Part shown: positions 44,820 to 54,182 of the stretch, one piece after another
How positions within the stretch are numbered: position 1 is the first letter of the stretch
How the letters are laid out: each line of letters opens with the position of its first letter
NCBI GenBank assembly: GCA_016795365.1
Contig: JAEUHN010000011.1
Location: 1-64,000, forward strand
DNA from: Verrucomicrobiaceae bacterium
GTDB lineage: Bacteria > Verrucomicrobiota > Verrucomicrobiia > Verrucomicrobiales > Verrucomicrobiaceae
Direction of reading: 5' to 3'
DNA: 64,000 bases
Program-made: the position numbers and the translations under genes
Notes under the pieces: generated by a model
The model's database searches: none
Told to the model about the DNA's origin: nothing
The model's input: the letters and a program-made list of their open reading frames with translations, nothing else

Positions 44820-45815
44820 TTACGAGGCCATCTTCGCCGCGAGCAGCACGGCTTCCACCAGGCTGCGGCCATTCGCCTTGCCCTGCCACGCGATGTCGCA
44901 CGCGGTGCCATGATCCACGCTGGTTCGCGGAACGGGCAGACCAAGGGTGGTGTTGACGGCGGTGTCGAAGGCGAGGGCTTTCAGTGGGATGAGAGCCTGA
45001 TCGTGATACATGCAGATGTAGGCATCGACGTTGCGGCGTTTGGTCGCTATGAAGGCGGTGTCGGGAGGGAGCGGACCCTCAATGGTGAGACCGTTCGCTC
45101 GGGCGGCAGCGATGGCGGGAGCGATGATGTTTTCTTCCTCGCCACGTCCGAAGAGCCCGTGCTCACCTGCGTGGGGATTGAGCCCACACACAGCGATGCG
45201 AGGGGCGCGGCCTTTGACGCGGCGCACGGCAGTGTCGGTCAATTCGATCACGTCGAGGATGCGACGCGTCGTGAGTGCAGGGACCACGTCTTGATATCCG
45301 ATGTGAACGGTGACGAGGCTGCAGATCATCTCCTCGGAGAAGAAGGTCATGCACGAGCGCTCGGCCTGCATCTTCTCGGCAAACATCTCGGTGTGACCGG
45401 GATACATGATGCCAGCAGCGTGCAGCGCTTCCTTGTTTAAGGGAGCGGTGGCGACAGCAGCCACTTGCTTCGCCAGAGCAGCTTCGATGCTTTTCTCCAC
45501 GTAGCGATAACCGGCGGCGCCGGTTCGGGCGCTGACGATGCCAGGAGTAAAATCCTCAGCATTGAAGCCGAACAAGTCGAGCACCGCAGGCTCGTCGATG
45601 CGGGTGCAGGCCTCGGCCCATTCAATCTCGCTGATGATGCGCTTGGGGGCGGGAAGGCCAGTCTGGCGGGCGCATCGGGCCAGCAGCCGGGCATCGCCGA
45701 AGATCACCGGTGTGGCGATGTCGCGCACGGAGTCGTTGGCGAGCAGTTGCAGACATACTTCAGGACCGACCCCGGCGGGGTCACCCATGGTGACAGCGAT
45801 GAGAGGCTTGGACAT
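44820..45815 (-). CDS. pdxA: 4-hydroxythreonine-4-phosphate dehydrogenase
   Basis: Catalyses the NAD-dependent oxidation in deoxyxylulose-5-phosphate-dependent vitamin B6 synthesis. The ATG at 45815 begins SKPLIAVTMGDPAGVGPEV, the family N-terminus; an earlier in-frame ATG adds 24 low-quality residues. Metal-site motifs are TAPLNKEALHAAG with PGHTEMFA, then NPHAGEHGLFGRGEE, and MYHDQALIPLKAL. The 331 aa are normal. It lies 46 bases behind a UDP-sugar pyrophosphorylase gene and may be in its transcript. The dxr gene of this window (60774) makes the precursor of the same pathway. Confidence 0.96.
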   Translation of the reverse strand: MSKPLIAVTMGDPAGVGPEVCLQLLANDSVRDIATPVIFGDARLLARCARQTGLPAPKRIISEIEWAEACTRIDEPAVLDLFGFNAEDFTPGIVSARTGAAGYRYVEKSIEAALAKQVAAVATAPLNKEALHAAGIMYPGHTEMFAEKMQAERSCMTFFSEEMICSLVTVHIGYQDVVPALTTRRILDVIELTDTAVRRVKGRAPRIAVCGLNPHAGEHGLFGRGEEENIIAPAIAAARANGLTIEGPLPPDTAFIATKRRNVDAYICMYHDQALIPLKALAFDTAVNTTLGLPVPRTSVDHGTACDIAWQGKANGRSLVEAVLLAAKMAS

Positions 45816-45861
45816 CCGATCGAACGAGTTGGCTGATGATGGATTGTTAGGTAGTGGAGAA

Positions 45862-47298
45862 TCAGCCGATGCTGATCTGGCCTTCATGCACGCCGGCCTT
45901 GATTCTCACGGGGGCGGAGGTGTGGTTGTGAATGACGGCATCACCTTTGAAGACCACGCCAGTGCCGCATTCGATGGGTCCATGGACGAGCAGGCTCTTG
46001 CAGTGCAGCAAGCTGGGGGTGTGAGGGAAGTTTTTCTCCAGGCCGTCCACGAGCTTGCACAGCTTCTGGTCGAGGTGGAGATGCGGCGGTTGGCCGTTGC
46101 GGCTAGGATGCAGGCGGAGGCAGAAATCTTCGCCGAGTTCATAGGCGTCGGAGCGCACACAGAGAAGGTCGCTCGTGGTCTTCACCGGAGCGAAGCGCAC
46201 ACGTGAGACCTCGATGGCTCCGGCACCCTGGAAGCACTCGATGGCGGCACCCATGGCGGTCTCGAGCTGCACGACCGCAGGCGAACTGCCATCGCGTGGG
46301 TCCACCGTTTTCTTGTTCATGATCGGCGGCAGCGGGATGAGCCCATCGTTGGCTTCGAGTGCTTGCTTCAGGGCCTGGAGATCAATCCAGAGGTTGTTGG
46401 TGTTGAAGTAGCGATGCAGGTCGATGTTCTGGAACTGATGCTCGTCCTCCTTCGGGCATTGGGCGGACTCGCGCAGAAGGAAACGACCGTCACGCAGACG
46501 CACTGCGAGGTGGCCGCCCTTCTTGTCGGATTCCGTGCGGCGTGTGACTTCCATGACGAAGGGCTTTCCGCTGTCGGCGAACCAAGCCAGGATTGCAGGA
46601 TCGAGGGTGGCTCCGAGGTTGTCGGAGTTCGAGACAAACGCATAGCGAATGCCACCGCTGAGGAGACGATCCAGCCAGCCCGAGCCCGCGAGGCAGGCGT
46701 AGATGTCACCGTGGCCGGGCGGGCACCATTCTTGATCAGGATTCGCGGGCCACTCGGCGGGCTGCATGGTGCTGGTGAGGATCTTTGGCACCTTGTTTTG
46801 CATCAGTTCCCAGGTCTCGGTGCCGCCGAGCTGTGGGAAGCGTGCGGCCAGATGGGCAGCGGTGTCTTCCGAGGTGCTGAAGCTGTTCATCAGCATGAAC
46901 ATCGGCACTTCACCACCGGTCTGGGCACGCAGGCGAAGGATCTGGCGCGCGATCAAATCGAGGAACGTATCCTCGCCGCGCACGGGCAGGAGGGACTTGG
47001 CTTTCTCTAGTCCCATGCCGGTGCCGAGGCCGCCGTTGAGCTTGAGGAGGACGGTTTGCTTCAGCAACTCGGAGGCGCGTGCGGCGTCGGGAGTGCTGAG
47101 GTCATCGGCGGAGGGGAGGTCCTTAGCGGCGGCAATCGTGGCTTCCGGAATCATGCCGGTTTCGCCTGCGAAGAGGGCGGCGTAGCTGCCGCGGAAGGCG
47201 CGAACCGCCGAGTCGCTGAGGCCGGCGGCCTGCATTTTCTCACGGAAGGGGGCGAACGAGGTCTCGATGCTTTCGGGGCTGGGGGATGGCTGGCTCAT
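45862..47298 (-). CDS. UTP-glucose-1-phosphate uridylyltransferase, eukaryotic (UDPGP) type
   Basis: Makes UDP-glucose for glycogen, trehalose and cell-wall sugars. The 478-aa protein belongs to the UDPGP family rather than the GalU type of most bacteria. LKLNGGLGTGMGLEKAKS is the nucleotide-binding loop; MLMNSFSTSEDT, PPGHGDIYACL, FVSNSDNLGAT and RRTESDKKGGHLA are substrate-site motifs. The C-terminal part ends with a left-handed beta-helix-like region (VFKGDAVIHNHT). UDPGP enzymes are common in Verrucomicrobiota and Planctomycetota. Start at 47298 gives a normal length. Confidence 0.93.
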   Translation of the reverse strand: MSQPSPSPESIETSFAPFREKMQAAGLSDSAVRAFRGSYAALFAGETGMIPEATIAAAKDLPSADDLSTPDAARASELLKQTVLLKLNGGLGTGMGLEKAKSLLPVRGEDTFLDLIARQILRLRAQTGGEVPMFMLMNSFSTSEDTAAHLAARFPQLGGTETWELMQNKVPKILTSTMQPAEWPANPDQEWCPPGHGDIYACLAGSGWLDRLLSGGIRYAFVSNSDNLGATLDPAILAWFADSGKPFVMEVTRRTESDKKGGHLAVRLRDGRFLLRESAQCPKEDEHQFQNIDLHRYFNTNNLWIDLQALKQALEANDGLIPLPPIMNKKTVDPRDGSSPAVVQLETAMGAAIECFQGAGAIEVSRVRFAPVKTTSDLLCVRSDAYELGEDFCLRLHPSRNGQPPHLHLDQKLCKLVDGLEKNFPHTPSLLHCKSLLVHGPIECGTGVVFKGDAVIHNHTSAPVRIKAGVHEGQISIG

Positions 47299-47387
47299 GC
47301 GGCGCTCAGGCTAGAGGATGAGCACGCGGAGGCAAATGCTGATTCATGTTGATCATGCCGACAGCCTTGTGCCGTTTTCGCAGGCGG

Positions 47388-48818
47388 TCAGGCGATGATC
47401 TCTTCGATCACATGGCCATGCACGTCGGTGAGACGGCGATTGATGCCATTGTGATAGTAGCTCAGCTTCTCATGATCGAGCCCCAGCAGGTGCAGGGCCG
47501 TGGCGTGGAGGTCATAGCAGTAGGCGGGATCTTCCTCGGCCTTGAAGCCCAGCGCATCGGTGGTGCCGTAGCTGGTGCCGCCCTTGATGCCGCCTCCGGC
47601 CATCCACGCGGTGAAGGCTCCAGGGTTGTGATCGCGTCCTTTGCCCGCGCCTTGAGCTGCTGGCTGCCGACCAAACTCCGTGGTGCAAATGACCAGCGTG
47701 CTGTCCAGCAGGCCACGTGATTTCAGATCGGTGAGCAAGGCTGCTGCACCGCTATCGAGCACCGGACCCCAATAACCGTGATCGCGCACGAGGTCTTCGT
47801 GGCTGTCCCAGTTGGGGCGAATCTTCTTGGCCGTCGTGTTCTCCGCGCCGCAGAAGATCTGCACGAAACGCACGCCGCGTTCCACCAGTCGGCGGGCGAG
47901 CAGGCACTGTCTGCCGAAGGGTCCGAGGTCTTCGTGCTCAAGCTGGTAGAGCTGCTTCGTGGCCGATGATTCGCCTTTGATCTCGGTGGCTTCCGGCGCG
48001 CTGAGTTGCAAGCGGGCGGCGAGTTCGTAGGCCGCGATGCGGGCTTCGAGTTCGGTGTTGGACGAACGCTGGGCCGCGTGGCTGCGATTGAGAGCCTGCA
48101 GGAAGGCTCGGCTCTTGTCCTCGGCACCAAGCTGGTAGCTCTTGGGGGGAAAGAGATCGGCGATCGGGGGCTTGTCAGCGTTGATTTGCAGCACGGTGCC
48201 TTGATGCACGGCGGGCAGGAATCCAGCACCCCAGTTCAAGACACCACCCGGCGGCAGACCACGAGAATCGGGCAGCACCACGAAGGCGGGCAGATTCTCC
48301 GTGAGGCTGCCGAGACCATACGTCACCCATGCACCCATGGTGGGAAACCCAGGCAAGATGTAGCCGCTGTTCGCCATGAACATCGCGGGACCATGCAATG
48401 CCGACTTGCTCTGCATCGAGTGGATGAAGGCGAGATCGTCGGCGCGCAGCGCGAGCTTGGGGAACAGATCGCTGATCCAGCGTCCGCAGTCGCCATGCTG
48501 ACGAAAGGGCCACCAGCTGCCCTGGCAGTTGCCCGGCTTGGAGGCGAAGAAGGTCAGCTTGCCCTCGGGATCGAAGGGCTTGCCCTGGCGTTTGGCCAGC
48601 TCCGGTTTGTAGTCCCAGGTGTCCACGTGCGAGAGTCCACCGGGACAGAAGATCTGGATCACCGCTCGTGCCTTGGCAGGGAAATGTCCCGCCTTCGGTG
48701 CCATCGGTTGCGAGGCAGCCTGAGCGTCTTGATGCAGCAACGAAGCCAGCGCCGTGCCCGTCAGAGTGCCGAGCAAATTTCGACGTGATGGATGCGTGGT
48801 GCTGGTGGGGACAATCAT
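47388..48818 (-). CDS. DUF1501 Tat-exported protein, unpaired
   Basis: The Tat motif is PSRRNLLGTL at about 10-20. Family blocks are FCPGGLSHVDTWDYKP, VICTTEFGRQPAAQG (a variant of the usual WGGEFGRT) and GRDHNPGAFTAWMAGGG, with YSYYHNGINRR-type ending near LTDVHGHVIEE. It is 476 aa. It is not next to any cytochrome gene and is divergent to metG, 71 bases apart. It is the most divergent of the four DUF1501 genes in the catalytic-looking block, which may mean another substrate. Confidence 0.9.
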   Translation of the reverse strand: MIVPTSTTHPSRRNLLGTLTGTALASLLHQDAQAASQPMAPKAGHFPAKARAVIQIFCPGGLSHVDTWDYKPELAKRQGKPFDPEGKLTFFASKPGNCQGSWWPFRQHGDCGRWISDLFPKLALRADDLAFIHSMQSKSALHGPAMFMANSGYILPGFPTMGAWVTYGLGSLTENLPAFVVLPDSRGLPPGGVLNWGAGFLPAVHQGTVLQINADKPPIADLFPPKSYQLGAEDKSRAFLQALNRSHAAQRSSNTELEARIAAYELAARLQLSAPEATEIKGESSATKQLYQLEHEDLGPFGRQCLLARRLVERGVRFVQIFCGAENTTAKKIRPNWDSHEDLVRDHGYWGPVLDSGAAALLTDLKSRGLLDSTLVICTTEFGRQPAAQGAGKGRDHNPGAFTAWMAGGGIKGGTSYGTTDALGFKAEEDPAYCYDLHATALHLLGLDHEKLSYYHNGINRRLTDVHGHVIEEIIA

Positions 48819-48889
48819 GACGTCGGGTCCTGGAATTACTCGCGCCCTGCCTTGATCTTTCGTCGTGCCGCACTAAGCACTACGGCTCC

Positions 48890-50467
48890 ATGAGCAAGCC
48901 CTACTACATCACGACCGCGATCGACTACACCAACGCTGCGCCGCACATCGGCCACGCGTATGAGAAGGTGCTGGCCGACGTGATGGCACGCTATCAGCGG
49001 CTGAAGGGCAACGAGGTTTACTTCCTCACCGGCGTGGATCAGCACGGACAGAAGGTGCAGAAGAAAGCTGCCGAGGTCGGGCAGGAACCGCAGGCGTTCG
49101 TCGATGACATCACGAAGCACTTCACCGCGCTGTGGACCAAGCTCGGCGTTCACTACGATGGCTGGGCCGCGACCACGGCAGAGCCACACAAGAAGGTGGT
49201 GCAGGCGATTCTCACCAAGCTGCACGACAAAGGCCAGCTCTACAAAGCCTCGCGCCATGGCCACTACTCGGTGCGTCAGGAGCAGTTCCTCACCGACAAG
49301 GAGCGTCGCGAAGACGGCACCTTCGGCGAGGAATGGGGCGAGGTGATCGAGCTGGAGGAAGCGAACTGGTATTTCAAACTCAACGAGCACGTCGAGTGGC
49401 TGAAGGCCTTCATCCGCAGCCATCCCGACTTCATCTTCCCCGCCTTCCGCGCGAACGATGTGATCAACGCGCTCGAAGGCAGCGGCGGCATCGACTTGTG
49501 CATCTCGCGCCCGAAGGAGCGCCTCACCTGGGGCATCCCGCTGCCGTTTGATCCCGACTTCGTGAACTACGTGTGGTTCGACGCGCTGGTGAACTACATC
49601 AGCTTCGCCGGTTACCTCGCTGATGAAGTGGGCAACACCGGACTGCCGGAGTTCAAGAAGCTCTGGCCCGCCAACGCGCATGTCATTGGCAAGGACATCC
49701 TCAGCCCGCCGCACGCGATCTACTGGCCCACCATGCTGCACGCGATGGGCTTCAGCGATGACGAGATTCCTCAACTCATCGTCCACGGCTGGTGGAACCT
49801 GCGCGGTGGTAAGATCAGCAAGAGCCTCGGCAATGTGATCGACCCGAACGTGCTCGCGGACACCTTCATGCCCGATGGTCTGCGCTTCTACCTGATGAAG
49901 GACATTGCGACCGGCTACGACGCTGATTTCAGCGACGAACGCATCATGATCGCCTATGACAAGGATTTGGCGAAGGGCCTGGGCAATCTGCTCAACCGCA
50001 CGCTGAAGATGGCGAACAACTACCGTAGCGGCGTGGTGAAGATCGGTGGCTACGATGATGAAGTCTGTGCCTCGCTGCGCACCGTCACCGCCGAAGCCGA
50101 AGCTGCGTATCCCACCAAGATGGACTCGTGGGCGATCCACCAGGGCATCGAGGAAGCCTGGAAGATCGTGACGGCGGCGAATGGCTTCATCGAGCAGACG
50201 CAGCCGTTCAAGCTGGCCAAGGACGAAACGCAGGCCGCGCGACTCGATGCTGTGTTGCATCACCTCGCCGAGGCCATCGCGCATGTGACCGTGCTGCTGA
50301 ATCCGATCATGCCGACGATGTGCGCGAAGATTCGCGAGCAGCTCGGCTGGACCTTGCCCGAAGGCTTCAAGCTCAGCGACCTCAAGTGGGGCTTGCTGCC
50401 TGACGGTCATCAGCTGGGGCAAGGCACGCCGCTGTTCCCACGCGTCGAGATTGCAGCCGAGGCTTAG
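48890..50467 (+). CDS. metG: Methionyl-tRNA synthetase (zinc-less short form)
   Basis: Class I aminoacyl-tRNA synthetase. HIGH appears in APHIGHAYEK, KMSKS as GGKISKSLGN, and the methionine/ATP pocket includes LTGVDQHGQKVQ and NYVWFDALVNY. The connective-peptide position that often holds zinc cysteines reads GHYSVRQEQFLTDKE with no Cys, as in Staphylococcus-type enzymes. At 525 aa it lacks the C-terminal tRNA-binding domain found in longer forms. The TauE-type gene begins six bases after its stop. Confidence 0.96.
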   Translation: MSKPYYITTAIDYTNAAPHIGHAYEKVLADVMARYQRLKGNEVYFLTGVDQHGQKVQKKAAEVGQEPQAFVDDITKHFTALWTKLGVHYDGWAATTAEPHKKVVQAILTKLHDKGQLYKASRHGHYSVRQEQFLTDKERREDGTFGEEWGEVIELEEANWYFKLNEHVEWLKAFIRSHPDFIFPAFRANDVINALEGSGGIDLCISRPKERLTWGIPLPFDPDFVNYVWFDALVNYISFAGYLADEVGNTGLPEFKKLWPANAHVIGKDILSPPHAIYWPTMLHAMGFSDDEIPQLIVHGWWNLRGGKISKSLGNVIDPNVLADTFMPDGLRFYLMKDIATGYDADFSDERIMIAYDKDLAKGLGNLLNRTLKMANNYRSGVVKIGGYDDEVCASLRTVTAEAEAAYPTKMDSWAIHQGIEEAWKIVTAANGFIEQTQPFKLAKDETQAARLDAVLHHLAEAIAHVTVLLNPIMPTMCAKIREQLGWTLPEGFKLSDLKWGLLPDGHQLGQGTPLFPRVEIAAEA

Positions 50468-50473
50468 TCGTTC

Positions 50474-51244
50474 ATGGACACGACTGAAGCACTCGGCCTC
50501 GCTGCCTCAGCGGCGGCGGCGGGGATGATCAATGCGGTCGCGGGTGGGGGAACGTTGCTCACGTTTCCGGTGCTGATGTTCTTTGGCACGCCGCCGGTGC
50601 AGGCCAATGCGACCAGCACGGTCGCGCTCGTGATCGGCACGGCGGGCAGCATCGTTGGCTTCCGCAAGCAACTGCCCGCGGTGAAGCACTGGCTGGCGAA
50701 GTTCATTCCCGTCAGCGTGCTCGGTGGCTGGCTCGGCAGTGCCTTGCTCACGCACAGCTCGAACAAGTTCTTCGCGAACCTCGTGCCGTATTTGATCCTG
50801 TTCGCGACGTTGCTGTTTCTGGCGCAGGGCGCGTTCCGCAAGCTCGCACGTCGTGATGCGAGCACAGGCCCCTCGCCGCACAGCCTCTGGATCGCGGTGC
50901 CCTTTCAGTTCGCCGTCGCAGTCTATGGCGGCTACTTCGGCGCTGGCATCGGCATCTTGATGCTAGCGACACTGGGCTTCCTCGGACTGAAGGACATTCA
51001 CGAGATGAACGCGCTGAAGAATCTGCTCGGCTCGCTGATCAATGTGGTCGCGGCTGTGTGCTTCATCGCGGCAGGCATTGTCGATTGGCCCAAGGCGATC
51101 GTGATGACCGTGGGTGCACTCATTGGTTATACCGTGGGCGCGCATCTGTCGTTGCGCATCCCGCAGCAGATGGTGCGGCACTTGATCACCGGCATTGGCC
51201 TCGTCATCTCGGCGGTGATGTTCTACCGACAGTTCGCGAGCTGA
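50474..51244 (+). CDS. TauE/SafE-family membrane permease
   Basis: 256 aa, about eight helices. The family's repeated glycine motif occurs at GMINAVAGGGTLLTFPVL near 17-34 and again at VYGGYFGAGIGILML near 155. Known members export sulfite or move sulfoacetate and other organosulfonates; the substrate here is unknown. It is six bases behind metG and probably co-transcribed, though the pairing has no obvious functional link. Confidence 0.88.
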   Translation: MDTTEALGLAASAAAAGMINAVAGGGTLLTFPVLMFFGTPPVQANATSTVALVIGTAGSIVGFRKQLPAVKHWLAKFIPVSVLGGWLGSALLTHSSNKFFANLVPYLILFATLLFLAQGAFRKLARRDASTGPSPHSLWIAVPFQFAVAVYGGYFGAGIGILMLATLGFLGLKDIHEMNALKNLLGSLINVVAAVCFIAAGIVDWPKAIVMTVGALIGYTVGAHLSLRIPQQMVRHLITGIGLVISAVMFYRQFAS

Positions 51245-51304
51245 GGCCTGGGCGTGTTTTTGCGCTGGCGCGAAGAGGGCTCCCATCGCTATCGTGCGCC
51301 CGCC

Positions 51305-52618
51305 ATGAATCGACGCTCCTTCTTTTCTTCCGCCACGGCCACCAGCCTGCTCGCCACCGCACCTTACGTGATCGGACAGAGCAACGAACGCATCTATCGT
51401 GCCGCCTTGATCGGGAGTGGTTGGTGGGGGATGAACTTGCTGCGTGAAGGGCTCGATTCGAAGCGGCTCAAGTGCGTGGCGCTGGCCGATGTGGATGAGA
51501 ACGCGCGCAACGCTTCAGCGGATGAAGTTGAAGGCCTGACCGGCAGCAAACCGAAGGCCTACAAGGACTATCGCGAACTGCTCGCGGCGGAGAAGCCGGA
51601 CCTTGTCATCATCGCGACGCCGGACCATTGGCATGCGCTGACGGCGATCGCGTCGCTCAAAGCGGGTGCGCATGTGCTCGTCGAAAAGCCCACGGGGCAC
51701 ACGGTGAAGGAAAGCCGTGCCATGGTGAACGCCGCGCAGGCGGCGGGCAAGGTGGTGCAGGTAGGACTGCATCGTCGGCTGGGGCCTCACCATGTGGAGG
51801 CGCATGAGTTTCTGAAGTCCGGCAAGGTGGGCGACATCGGATCGGTTCGTTGCTTTGTCACGGGCGGTGGAGCGCGCAAGGAGACGCCCACGAAGAACAG
51901 CGAGCCGCCTGCGGGACTCGATTGGGACATGTGGTGTGGACCTGCTCCGCTGCGCCCGTTTAACAAGAAACTGCACCCAGGTGCCTGGCGCAGCTGGCTG
52001 GACTTTGGCAACGGGCAGCTCGGCGACTGGGGCGTGCACTGGCTGGATCAGGTGCTGTGGTGGTCGGAAGAAAAGTGGCCCAAGCGGGTCTTCTCCACAG
52101 GTGGTCGTCCGGTGCTCGGGCCCGTGGTTTTGACTCAAGAGGAGCAGACCTCGGATGCGCCCGACTCGCAGGTGGCGGTGTTCCAGTTCGAAGGGTTCAC
52201 TGCGACCTGGGAGCATCGCAAGTTTGCAGACAACAATGCCGAGAAACACAAAATCGGCGCTTACTTCTACGGCACCAAGGGCACCTTGCATGTCGGCTGG
52301 CGCGATGGCTGGACGTTTTATCCGGCGAACGCCAAGGAGCAGATCATCCATGGCGACTCGAAGCTCCAGGAGCCGGATGGACACAACCTTCAGCTCCTGT
52401 GGGCGGACTTCCTGAAGGCCATCGACAACAACACGAAGCCTGCGTGCGACATCGAGTCCGCGCATCGCTCGTCCGTTCTGCCTATGCTCGGCATGCTCTC
52501 GATGAAGATCGGGCGCAGCATCGAATGGGATGGCGCGAAGGAGCAGATCGTGGGCGATGTGGCGGCCAATGAACTCCTCGCCCGGAAGTATCGCGGTCCG
52601 TGGGAGTATCCGGTCTAA
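51305..52618 (+). CDS. Tat-exported Gfo/Idh/MocA family oxidoreductase (second)
   Basis: 437 aa from the ATG at 51305, which puts the twin-arginine MNRRSFFSS at the N-terminus. The dinucleotide fold is IGSGWWGMN; TPDHWHAL and VEKPTGHTV are superfamily motifs, and LGDWGVHWLDQV carries the family His/Asp block. It differs greatly from the other oxidoreductase (5089-6567) in the loop between these motifs. It lies three bases ahead of a phosphatase gene and the glcE-glcF pair, so an oxidative role on a hydroxy-acid or sugar substrate is possible. Substrate unknown. Confidence 0.87.
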   Translation: MNRRSFFSSATATSLLATAPYVIGQSNERIYRAALIGSGWWGMNLLREGLDSKRLKCVALADVDENARNASADEVEGLTGSKPKAYKDYRELLAAEKPDLVIIATPDHWHALTAIASLKAGAHVLVEKPTGHTVKESRAMVNAAQAAGKVVQVGLHRRLGPHHVEAHEFLKSGKVGDIGSVRCFVTGGGARKETPTKNSEPPAGLDWDMWCGPAPLRPFNKKLHPGAWRSWLDFGNGQLGDWGVHWLDQVLWWSEEKWPKRVFSTGGRPVLGPVVLTQEEQTSDAPDSQVAVFQFEGFTATWEHRKFADNNAEKHKIGAYFYGTKGTLHVGWRDGWTFYPANAKEQIIHGDSKLQEPDGHNLQLLWADFLKAIDNNTKPACDIESAHRSSVLPMLGMLSMKIGRSIEWDGAKEQIVGDVAANELLARKYRGPWEYPV

Positions 52619-52621
52619 GTC

Positions 52622-53110
52622 ATGAGTGAGAAGAACTTTAAACTGCTCTTCGTCTGCATGGGCAACATCTGCCGTTCACCTGCGGCCGAGGGCGTGATGC
52701 TCCACAAGGTTCGTGAGGCTGGGCTGGCGAACCGCATCGAGATCGACTCCGCAGGGACGGGCGGATGGCATGCGGGAGATGCTCCCGATTCGCGCATGAG
52801 GAAACATGCGCAGCAACGTGGCTACGCTTTGGACAGCGTTGCAAGACAGGTGCGGATGCAGGACTTCACGGACTTCGATTTGATCCTCGTGATGGACCAG
52901 CAAAACCTGCGTGAGATTCGTCCCTTCGCCTCTGATCCTTCGTTGATGAAGAAGGTGCGGTTGTTTTGTGAGTTTGCTGAGGACCGCGAGGAAATCGAGG
53001 TGCCCGATCCCTACTACGGTGGGGAGGCTGGCTTCGAGCAGGTGCTGGACATCGTGGAGAATGGCTGCGACCACCTGCTGGCGCACATCCAGCGCGAACT
53101 TCATGCTTAG
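52622..53110 (+). CDS. Low-molecular-weight protein tyrosine phosphatase
   Basis: 162 aa with the C(X)5R active site as FVCMGNICRSPAAEG near 11-24 and the general-acid Asp in VPDPYYGG near 130. The SAGT loop (DSAGTGGWHAG) is typical. Bacterial members dephosphorylate tyrosine kinases of capsule or exopolysaccharide synthesis, or arsenate in related families. It starts three bases after the oxidoreductase and overlaps glcE by eight, so it is in the same transcript. Arsenate reductase is unlikely because the second cysteines of ArsC are absent. Confidence 0.93.
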   Translation: MSEKNFKLLFVCMGNICRSPAAEGVMLHKVREAGLANRIEIDSAGTGGWHAGDAPDSRMRKHAQQRGYALDSVARQVRMQDFTDFDLILVMDQQNLREIRPFASDPSLMKKVRLFCEFAEDREEIEVPDPYYGGEAGFEQVLDIVENGCDHLLAHIQRELHA

Positions 53111-54182
53111 CCGAACGATCACCTCTGTCGAAGAAGCCTGTGCGCTGATCCGCGAGGGCCGCAGTTTCGCGGTGTGGGGCGGGGGATCCAAAGGCGGACT
53201 CAGGGCGCAAACCGAGGGCGCCGTGCCGCTCGACATGCGGCGGTTCGCGGGCATCACGGAGTATGATCCTGGCGAGTTCACCTTCACTGCGAAGGCGGGC
53301 ACGATGCTGAAGGACATTGCGAAGGTGCTGGCGGAGGCGGGGCAGTATTTGCCCTTCGATCCCATGCTCACGGAGCCCGTGGCGACCCTTGGCGGCTGCA
53401 TTGCCTCAGGCTTCAGTGGCCCAGGACGGTTCCGTTACGGAGGCCTGCGGGACTTCATCATCGGAATCAAGTTCATTGATGGTCGTGGCAGTCTCGTCAC
53501 CGGCGGTGGCAAGGTGGTCAAGAACGCGGCGGGCTTTGATTTCCCGAAGCTCATGGTTGGTTCGTGCGGGCGACTGGGAGTGATCACGGAGGCAACGTTC
53601 AAGGTTTTCCCCAAGCCCAAAGCATCGCTCACCGCCATGGCGAAACTACCTCTGCTCACGCTGGCCAACGAGACGGTGCGCTCGTTGTCGCGGCTGCCCT
53701 TTGACCTGGATGCGCTGGAATTGATGCCGCCTCACGAGGTGGTAATCCGCATCAGTGGTGAAGCCTCAGCTTTGCCCGCGCGGCTGGAGGCGATTTCAAA
53801 GGCGACGAACATCCGTTGGCGCGCGCTGTCAGCGGCGAGTGCGAACGAGATGTGGGAGTCGCTTACGCAGCTGAGCTGGGTGGATGGGTTTACAAGTCGA
53901 GTCCGAGTGCCGCTCACGACACAGCGCGTGGTGGAGATGGACGAGTTCCTCGAACGAAACGAGGTGTCGCGACTCTACAGCGTTGGAGCCAATGTGGCAT
54001 GGATCGCCTGGCCGCCTTCGATCCCGGTGCAGGTGCTGAATGAGCAATTGCTGCGAATGAAGCTCGGAGGCTTGCAGTTGGATGGAGCCCCCACGCGACT
54101 TGGCATGAATGCGGCGAGCAAGGCGGAGGGGATTGTGAAGCGCGTGCTCGATCCTGAGAACAAATTCGGAGCCCTGCCATGA
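53103..54182 (+). CDS. glcE: Glycolate oxidase FAD-binding subunit GlcE-like
   Basis: 359 aa with an FAD-binding type 4 (PCMH) domain. Residues: FAVWGGGSKGGL near 20, PVATLGGCIASGFSGPGRFRY split across the FAD pocket, IGIKFIDGRGSLVTGG, and VVKNAAGFDFPKLMVGS. The start at 53103 overlaps the phosphatase by eight bases. It pairs with glcF, which overlaps it by four bases. Together with GlcD they oxidise glycolate to glyoxylate, but no glcD lies nearby, so GlcD must be encoded elsewhere or replaced. Confidence 0.9.
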   Translation: MLSRTITSVEEACALIREGRSFAVWGGGSKGGLRAQTEGAVPLDMRRFAGITEYDPGEFTFTAKAGTMLKDIAKVLAEAGQYLPFDPMLTEPVATLGGCIASGFSGPGRFRYGGLRDFIIGIKFIDGRGSLVTGGGKVVKNAAGFDFPKLMVGSCGRLGVITEATFKVFPKPKASLTAMAKLPLLTLANETVRSLSRLPFDLDALELMPPHEVVIRISGEASALPARLEAISKATNIRWRALSAASANEMWESLTQLSWVDGFTSRVRVPLTTQRVVEMDEFLERNEVSRLYSVGANVAWIAWPPSIPVQVLNEQLLRMKLGGLQLDGAPTRLGMNAASKAEGIVKRVLDPENKFGALP

